Shown in pieces: positions 57,197 through 64,000 of a DNA stretch of 64,000 nt (positions are counted from its first letter, which is position 1; every line of letters starts with the position of its first letter). The stretch comes from Gymnopus androsaceus JB14 (Eukaryota; Basidiomycota; Agaricomycetes; Agaricales; Omphalotaceae). The stretch covers positions 374,987 through 438,986 of the forward strand of contig ML769395.1 in the NCBI GenBank assembly GCA_009733575.1, given 5' to 3'. The translations under genes were made by a program, and so were the position numbers. A model generated the notes under the pieces. The model was not told the DNA's origin and did not search any database. It saw only the letters and a program-made list of their open reading frames with translations.

Positions 57197-59899
57197 CGTG
57201 TTGTGGAGTGACTAGAAAAAAAACAAGGATGGTTTACGAATTTTTTTATCCAATGAGAACGTCCGGCGGCATGTTGACAAGCTGTGGAGTTCTTGTGAAT
57301 GACACTGGTCGTTGAATGGAATTTGGAAATCCGTAACGTACTGAGTGAATTCCGAATTTTCGGGAGAGGATGAAACCAGAAATGGCAGACGGGCCAAGAA
57401 AGGACACCGAATTGAATAATGATGTAAAAACTTACCGAATCGAGATTGATTGCACGTCGAGATGGTGTTATGTTAATGTTGAACACGGGATTCTGGTCAT
57501 GAGGTTATGTAGCTGGAGAAAATAGAGTCAACAGGAACTCTCCAAAACGAACAAGGGGAGTCATTAATCTCCAGACAACATCCGAGCAAACATTAAAAAA
57601 TCAGCGGAGCAAGATGGTTTACCTTGTCAAGCGTCCCGGGTTCGCGGTATCGCAGGCTTTGATTTACCTTGATTTACGTTCAGATGCGTGGCGTCGAGCG
57701 GCTGCTTTCGATTCTATGTTGGCAATGTGACATTGTAGAGTTCTTCTGTCATGATCAAGACTCGGTTGAGAAGAGAGGCCTCCATCGTGTGAAACAAGCG
57801 TGAAACTGAATAACAAGACTCAGTTGAGAAGATGGATCGGAGGCTTCCATCGTGTGAATAAGAGTAAAATTGAATGCACTCACACAGTCGCAATCTCATT
57901 GATTTTTAAATGGAGATATGTTAGGACCGGTAGTTGGACGCGTTCATGAACTGCTTGCCATATGCAAAGCTTACTGGCAAATGACGAGCAAGACTGATCA
58001 CTTGTGATATAATTCTACATAGAAGGAGAAGCCGTTTCGTTGACGACTTGACCTGTTTTCGTGCTAGGAAAGCATCGCAAAAACGAAAAATGCGCTAAAG
58101 TCACGGTCAGGTGGCTTCGACTGATTCTAACGACTCGGATCTGAAGACCGTCGTGAAGAATGATGAATTTTTTGGGCTCAAGGAGAACCACAGCACTCGG
58201 TGTTGATTGGGAGTGTCCGAACTCCGAGTGAAGATTTGGAAACGACCCTACCTTTTCGCGAGAACACTGTATTTGGTACGCGTCCCAGAGGTCCCGTTCA
58301 ACTGTAAAACCCATGGGCAGTCGGATCTTTGAGTCTTCAAAGGCCTTGAGGCAAGTTTTCGTTCAAACTGTTATGTCAAAGTGGAGTGTTAAATCGCAAG
58401 AAGCTTTGAAGGAAACGAGGCAGTGGGGACAGACCTTTACGACTTAGTGTGAGAAGCGGTTTATGTCTGACAAAAAGTCATACATAGTTCTTACCTATTA
58501 TTTCCAAAGATGAAACGGACATTAAGAAAGAAGTACCCTCTTTTGAAAGAGGGAACATAAATTGGATAGCCAATAGTTATTTTGGAGAAGACCTCGAAGA
58601 GCCTAGACGTTGAACAACTTTGAAGAACATCAGCTTCGAGATGAAACAATCGCGGTGATCACAAATGTACGGAATATAGAGGTTCCTGACCCCGGGCTCG
58701 GACTCGGGAGGCTATTCGGAGTATTGATTGCTAAAAGGCAAGCAAAGGCAACTATTGGTCACGGCAAGCTCGCGCCACCAACAGATCTTGGAAAGGAAGC
58801 TGTATGTCCTTGGTACATACGTTTGGAAGTCCTTTCAGAGCGCGGTTGCGATTTCTGGAGGGTATAGTTGGATAGGCAGGCAGAAGGCAGCTGTATAGGA
58901 GGCTCACCAGGTGAAGGAGCGACGCATGCTACTCGGTAGTATGTACGTATGTTGAATTGAGCACCATCTGGCTAGCACCGTGACGTCGCTGGGAATGCAC
59001 AATACCAGCCTGGCTTGATTTCAGCTTGTTTGGGCGTTCTCTTTCCAGAAAGTGCATCCCTAAGAGTAAAATTAATGGGATATGACAGATCAACATCAGG
59101 GAAGAGGTAAATTAAACGTTACATTTAATTAGGCATCCATGAAATTTTACCCTTATAGGAAGACCTCTGTGTTCCGTGGAGGTGCGAGGATGTCGTGGTG
59201 TCTAGGAAACTTTGCGTCCGAAAATATAGGGCCTCGAGGAATGGAGTCAGAACCAGAACCAGCTCTTCCAAGATTCTCGTTCTTCTAGGCGCATTTGACT
59301 TGAGAATATTCAACGGAAAAAGGAAAAGCAATCCAAACGTACCAAATACATGCCAGTGAAACACTTGACCAGAGGCCAGAACTGGCAGATAACAGAGTTA
59401 GACTCAGCAGTACTAGACTCAGCAAGAAGTTCCATCTTGAACGCTACCCACAATGTGCGTTATTTTTATTTGGTACAGACTTTCCTCACATCTCCTGGCC
59501 GTGGTACGCGTCGAAGAGGCAGGTACTAGTATTAGTGAGCTGCCCTGAACTGAGTACACGTGGTGGCAAGTACCGCCGGCGCCGCTTTCGGATCCGCAGG
59601 TCAGGCCCGTCAGGGCGCCCAAGCCCAAGCTATACGCTCTGACTACCAACTTGCACAGATACTTACCTGTGTTCGGTCCAACCATTGGATTAAAGGCAGT
59701 TTCTCTAGGCTGAAAAGGAATAGAGGTATGAAAGCAGAGAATCAAAGGGACTTTCTTTGACTCATTTCGACTAGGCTTGTGTCCGCGGGTGTAGTTTCGA
59801 GTCAACATTCTGTTTATAAAAGGCTTCCTGTACACGGGAGGCTTTCGCCTATCCCTTTTGACTGGCGTCAGAACTAAAACGCGACAATTCTCTACTAAA
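57197..59899. other. intergenic, no confident gene
   Basis: About 2.7 kb with only short frames. A plus-strand frame at 58610-58867 (85 codons, containing VPDPGLGLGRLFGVL) and a minus-strand frame at 59419-59937 (172 codons) have no supporting motif. The latter overlaps exon 1 of the tRNA ligase. The right end should contain the ligase promoter. Confidence 0.5.
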
Positions 59900-62562
59900 A
59901 TGCCTTCTAACAAACTCGGAATTCCCCACCCCGCCACGAAAAGCGAAGACTTCTGATCTTATCACCGATCTGTTAAAATTATCCAAAAATGCTCCCAAGT
60001 TGGTCAAGTCGAGCGAGTATGCTGCTCCTGCGGATCCAGAGCTGACAGTCAGGAGCTGGAAGATGAATGAGCACAAGTATTACGACGTTCCATCTCCATT
60101 TCCCTCGCTGGCGAGAGGCGTTTTTTCAATGGAAGTTGAGGGTGGCTCACTTCGGATTGTGGCCAGAGGTTATGACAAGTTTTTCAATATCGGAGAAGTC
60201 CCTTGGACTACGGTATGCACTGTTCACCTTGGTCTTTTCTATCTTTGCTAAGTACTATCATGCAGTGGCCCTCTCTCAAAATGCATACCGCCGCACCTTA
60301 TACCCTTTCGCTGAAATCCAACGGCTGCATCATTTTCATCGGCGCGCTTACCCCAGAAAAACTTGTCATTACTTCTAAACATTCCATTGGTCCGGTTGCA
60401 GGCGCAGAGAAAAGCCACGCGCAGGCGGGCGAAGAGTGGCTGAGAAAGTACTTCCATGAGAAAGGGCGAACTGAAGCCGAATTTGCAAAAACCCTATGGG
60501 ATAACAACTGGACTGCTATTGCAGAGGTACTTATCCTCACTGAGATTTATTCTTTCTCTCTTTGACGTTATCGAGGCAGCTTTGCGACGACTCATTTGAA
60601 GAACACGTTCTTGCTTATCCTCCACACCTTACCGGACTTCATCTTCATGGACTCAACACCTGCACCAAAGCGTTCAACACCCTTCCACACTCTACCATCG
60701 ATGAATTTGCCGCTGAATGGGGCTTCATCAAAACCGAATCCGTCATTTTCAACTCTATCGAGGAAGTCCAGGACTTCACCAACGAGGTTAGCAAAACTCA
60801 GCACTGGAATGGTCAGGCTGTCGAGGGCTTTGTTGTCAGAACCCACGTCACTACACCTCCGACTGGTAAGGAAAACGACCGAGGGAAGTCTCCGTACAAT
60901 CCAGGCTCGACTTTCTTCTTCAAGGTGAAATTCGACGAGCCTTACCTCATGTATCGCGACTGGCGCGAAGTCACAAAGGGCCTTCTGTCCGCGTACGCAA
61001 AGGGCTCGAAAGTCGCTAAAGCTCTTGAAAACAGTATCCCTCGGAACAAGATGAAGCGACCAGAGACCCAAGTTTACGCGCGATGGGTCATTGGAGAGAT
61101 CTTGCGCGATCCCGAATCTTTCAAGGATTTTTCCAAGGGAAAGGGAATTATAGCTACCAGGGAGAGGTTCCTGCAGTGGCTAGAGAGCGACAAGGGGGAA
61201 CGGGACAAATCATCTGATAATGATGGTAAAGACGGTGAAGACGCGGCCGATGATGAGGAGGTCCAAAAGAAAGGACAGGTGGGGTCACGATTTGGAAAAA
61301 CCGTGATTGTTCCGATTGCAATCCCTGGTTGCGGTGAGTACATTTATCCGAACTGTGACCTGATGCTTATGATGAATCTTTTCATAGGTAAAACCAGCGT
61401 TGCAGTCGCCCTGACCCACATTTTTGGCTTTGGTCACACCCAAAGTGACGACGTACATGTCAAAAGAGCTGCACCCGTCTTCGTGAAAAAGGTTCAACAA
61501 CTACTAACAAGTCATGATGTAGTAATTGCAGACAAGTGTGTGATACGTTTGAGAAATCCTTTATTTTTTCTGACGAACCATCGTAACAGAAACAATCACC
61601 TCCGTCAACACCGTACTGCCCTCCGTGATCTCGTGAAGAAATCTAAACCTCCTGTCCGTCTCCTCGCCCTCAACTGGTCTCTCTCTTCTTACCCACAAAG
61701 CACCGTCCACCGCATTTGTGGAGATCGTGTCCTCTCTCGAGGAGAGAATCATCAGACTCTCAGAGCCGACGTCTCCAATACTCGGGCACACGAAGACGTC
61801 GTATGGATGTTCATCACCCAAACCGAGGAAATAGCACCTGCAGAGGTAGACGCTATCATTGACATGGATCTCGAGGAAGATTTTCCCTCTGCAGTCCAGC
61901 GCGCCGTCGATGGCATCTGCAAAGAGCTAGATCTCCCCAAGCCCTCTCCCGAAAAGATCCAGGAGGGTATCGAGAAGGCTCTTGGATATAAACCCTCCAG
62001 CAAGAAGAAGGAGGAATCGAATAAGAAACCCGCTGGTCCGAGATACTTCGGTATCCTCCCCGAGGTGAACTTGGAGCAGGTGTTGACAAGTGTGTTCGGT
62101 CAATCTCTGAAGACATACTCGTTGTGGATGCATTTGAAGCTGAACAAGCGGGTTACACAGCGTCCGCACATCACCGTCGTCCACCAAAAGGCACTTCCGC
62201 AAGAAATCGAGCTTTGGGAGCGGTGCATGGGTTTGCATGCTTCCTCGAATCCACCCATGTTCGAATTTAAGCTCGGACATGTCCTGTGGAACGACAGAAT
62301 CATGGCTATCGCAGTTGAAGATTTCAAGCTTATTCCTGGTTCTGATTCAACGCAGATGGGAACCGAGTTTGTTGAGAAACTTGCGGAAGAAATTAGGAAC
62401 AGGTTGCATATTACGGTTGGAACAAAGGATGCGTCGGTGCAGCCAGTGGAAGCGAAGACCCTGGTAGAGAACTGGAGGGCAGGGGAAACGGAAGGGCTGC
62501 AGATAGCGGAAATTCCTGAGGATATTATGGTCCGTGGAAGGATCAAAGGCTTGATGGGCTAG
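59900..62562 (+). CDS. TRL1: tRNA ligase Trl1 (ligase-kinase-cyclic phosphodiesterase)
   Basis: Exons 59900-60212, 60266-60526, 60580-61333, 61388-61535 and 61590-62562; about 815 residues, usual for fungal Trl1. The enzyme rejoins tRNA halves after intron removal and splices HAC1-type mRNA. The N-terminal adenylyltransferase has KMNEHKYYDVPSPFPSLARG and the lysine motif LKSNG (Lys near residue 121). The central kinase has the P-loop IPGCGKTS (near 440, split by an intron) and DKNNHLRQHR. The C-terminal 2H phosphodiesterase has PHITVVH and LHITVG. One base is surplus in exon 1: the ATG frame (MPSNKLGIP) meets a stop unless one C of CCCC near 59924-59927 is removed, after which it reads into TSDLITDLLKLSKNAPKLVK. 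This is most likely a sequence error, since the rest is clean. Confidence 0.93.
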
Positions 62563-63784
62563 TTGGAAGTGCAAAACTGTGCATCGAGCGAAGAAGTACT
62601 AATAATTTTGTAGCATATTGCATCAACCCAACTTCATATTTACACATACCTTCTCTACTAATTGCATTTTGTCTACTCAATTCCGAATTGAAAACGAAGC
62701 CACGGCTCGGAAGAGTACTGCACTGAAACGGCAGGCGAAATCGAGCGTGACGCTTCTTGCTCGTCGAAAAAGACTGTTCAACAGATCATTATTATCAGCT
62801 TCTACCGCAATTTGCGCCACTGAAAAGTTCTTGAAAGCAATCTTTCCACTTGTTGCGCCACTACTGTTTAGGACCGTACGAATCGTCCTCCATGGAACTC
62901 AGCTTCGCCGAACAGACAATTCACTTGTTCATCCAGACAGCTGACACGAAAGGCGCGCACGAGTCTTTTTCCCTGTTCGAGGGATGAATCTATTCTATAA
63001 ACGACATGGGGGAAGGGTAAAAGTTTCCCCTTTGGTCAGATTAATTAAGGTATTGTTATGTTTTAGGAATTGCCTGGGTCTCTCGTTATTGCTGTTTCGA
63101 CTTCAGGTTTAACGGAGTTTTAAAAGACTCGAAAACTTGGCTCGCGGTCATTCACTTGGCATGAGGTCAACAGATTGCCTTGATGCTTTATGCTGAATTC
63201 TTGCTGAATTCAGTCATTTGGGCAGATGTCGATGGACTCTTTTCATTTACCCCGAAAGCGAAGCTCCGCTGGCAACAAACGCTCTTACTTTCAACGTTGA
63301 GGAGTATGTACCAAGCTAGTTTCCCCAAGCCGCAGCACGCTGATGCGTCGAAAGTGTATCTCGAGAATTTCATGTTTTTCTCCAATGTCCATGCGACTTT
63401 CGGTTTTCATTCGAAAGCCATGACGTCCGAAATCTCGAGAATTAAAAACACCGTTGACAAGATCCAGTCATGAAAGGCCTCACAGTAATTCCAGGTTCAT
63501 CAGTTCTCCCGCTTCCGCTTCGAAATATCTTTTTTCAAGGACAGTGACATGAATTTGGCTTTCCAGTTGCTGTATATTTTGTTGCTCCACTCCGACAGCT
63601 CTCAATTCTCTCCGTGTACTTTCTACGCGAGATGAAGGTACAGTAGTGGTCAACATGGTTCGTCATTGTATGCTCACCATACAGTCGGCAAAGTATAAAG
63701 ACTCTTGCAAACTCGACCGGGATTCCTCACTCGAACAACCGTCGTTCAAGTACTCAGTTCTCTCTACTCAGCCCTCTCCTCATC
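62563..63784. other. intergenic plus left part of inverted-repeat arm
   Basis: The 3' flank of TRL1, then unassigned sequence. A 97-codon plus frame at 63180-63473 has no recognisable motif. From about 63580 it is the inverted counterpart of 56984-57196. A TATA box lies at 63694-63700. Confidence 0.5.
63694..63700 (+). promoter_or_regulatory. TATA box of the hydrophobin at 63785
   Basis: AAGTATAAAGACTC about 90 bases upstream of the ATG, identical to the motif of the paired gene at 57073-57079. Confidence 0.7.
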
Positions 63785-64000
63785 ATGCAGTTCAAACTTG
63801 CTTTTGTCTCCGCCGCCCTTGCTACTCTTGCAGCTGCTACACCTACTCTCCGCAATGAGCCAGCTAGCTCCTGCACCACTGGGCCTGTTCAGTGCTGCAA
63901 CACCGTCGAGCCCGCCTCTAGCTCTGCGGCTGCCGGTCTCCTTGGACTTCTAGGCATCGTTGTCCAGGACTTGACCGTTGCTGTCGGTATTACTTGTTCC
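63785..64000 (+). CDS. class I hydrophobin, 5' part (cut by window end)
   Basis: Starts [20 protein letters not shown], then [20 protein letters not shown] and [20 protein letters not shown] with the fourth cysteine at the edge. Exon 1 is open to the end of the window; exons 2 and 3 lie beyond. It is the inverted partner of the gene at 56542-56983, sharing promoter, TATA box and 5' leader. TATAAAG at 63694-63700 is about 90 bases before the ATG. The orientation is opposite to the other clean hydrophobins. Confidence 0.88.
   Translation, partial: MQFKLAFVSAALATLAAATPTLRNEPASSCTTGPVQCCNTVEPASSSAAAGLLGLLGIVVQDLTVAVGITCS

Noticed and set aside
59419..59937. 172-codon minus-strand frame with a GLTC-containing stretch recalling hydrophobin
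   Set aside because: The cysteine spacing does not fit, the frame crosses plausible splice sites that break it, and it overlaps exon 1 of TRL1.
63180..63473. 97-codon plus-strand frame
   Set aside because: No motif, no sister copy, and no splice or promoter support.
1..64000. CRISPR arrays, bacterial operons, riboswitches, tRNA or rRNA genes
   Set aside because: None found by eye; the regular repeats present are protein repeats, transposon ends or segmental duplications. A tRNA search program was not available.

Overview
The window looks like nuclear DNA of a mushroom-forming basidiomycete (Agaricomycetes). Genes carry many short GT-AG introns of about 45-65 bases. There is an array of class I hydrophobin genes with the eight-cysteine pattern. 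There is also a fungal-type trifunctional tRNA ligase, the relic of a chitin synthase with a myosin motor, and an omega-like glutathione transferase. These family calls rest on reading the sequence; no database search was possible.

Layout. Positions 1-2177 hold the 5' part of a Ser/Pro-rich protein (minus). 4373-5359 is a complete omega-class glutathione transferase whose catalytic cysteine lies on a 21-base exon. 5627-8558 is a broken and truncated chitin synthase. 9617-10720 encodes a secreted repeat protein. About 11-35.7 kb is a rearranged array of segmental duplications. Its units combine a hydrophobin gene, a small conserved gene of unknown function (called B here; intact copy at 11856-12238) and the last exon of a seven-helix membrane protein. 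The intact membrane-protein gene sits at the array edge (35732-37090). A 25-base N gap lies at 20253-20277. Just after it, an inverted copy of a whole unit (20278-24940) is so full of small insertions that it looks like uncorrected read sequence.

37.6-46 kb is a two-unit tandem duplication, each unit with a type-B carboxylesterase (both copies frameshifted). It ends in an intact zinc-finger-like regulator (45867-47411); the first unit keeps only exon 1 of that regulator. 48-48.6 kb holds scraps of the glutathione transferase and the esterase. 48.9-57 kb resumes the hydrophobin array with a divergent member (48959-49568) and three clean members (51718-52162, 54375-54830, 56542-56983). 59900-62562 is the tRNA ligase Trl1. 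It is flanked by an inverted repeat whose right arm carries one more hydrophobin, cut by the window end.

Four non-autonomous transposons can be delimited from inverted ends, target duplications and empty sites in sister copies. The expressed theme is cell surface: hydrophobins for coating, a chitin synthase relic, a secreted repeat protein and a receptor-like membrane protein. Much of the window is decaying duplicate DNA. Several single-base frameshifts could be sequencing errors rather than mutations.
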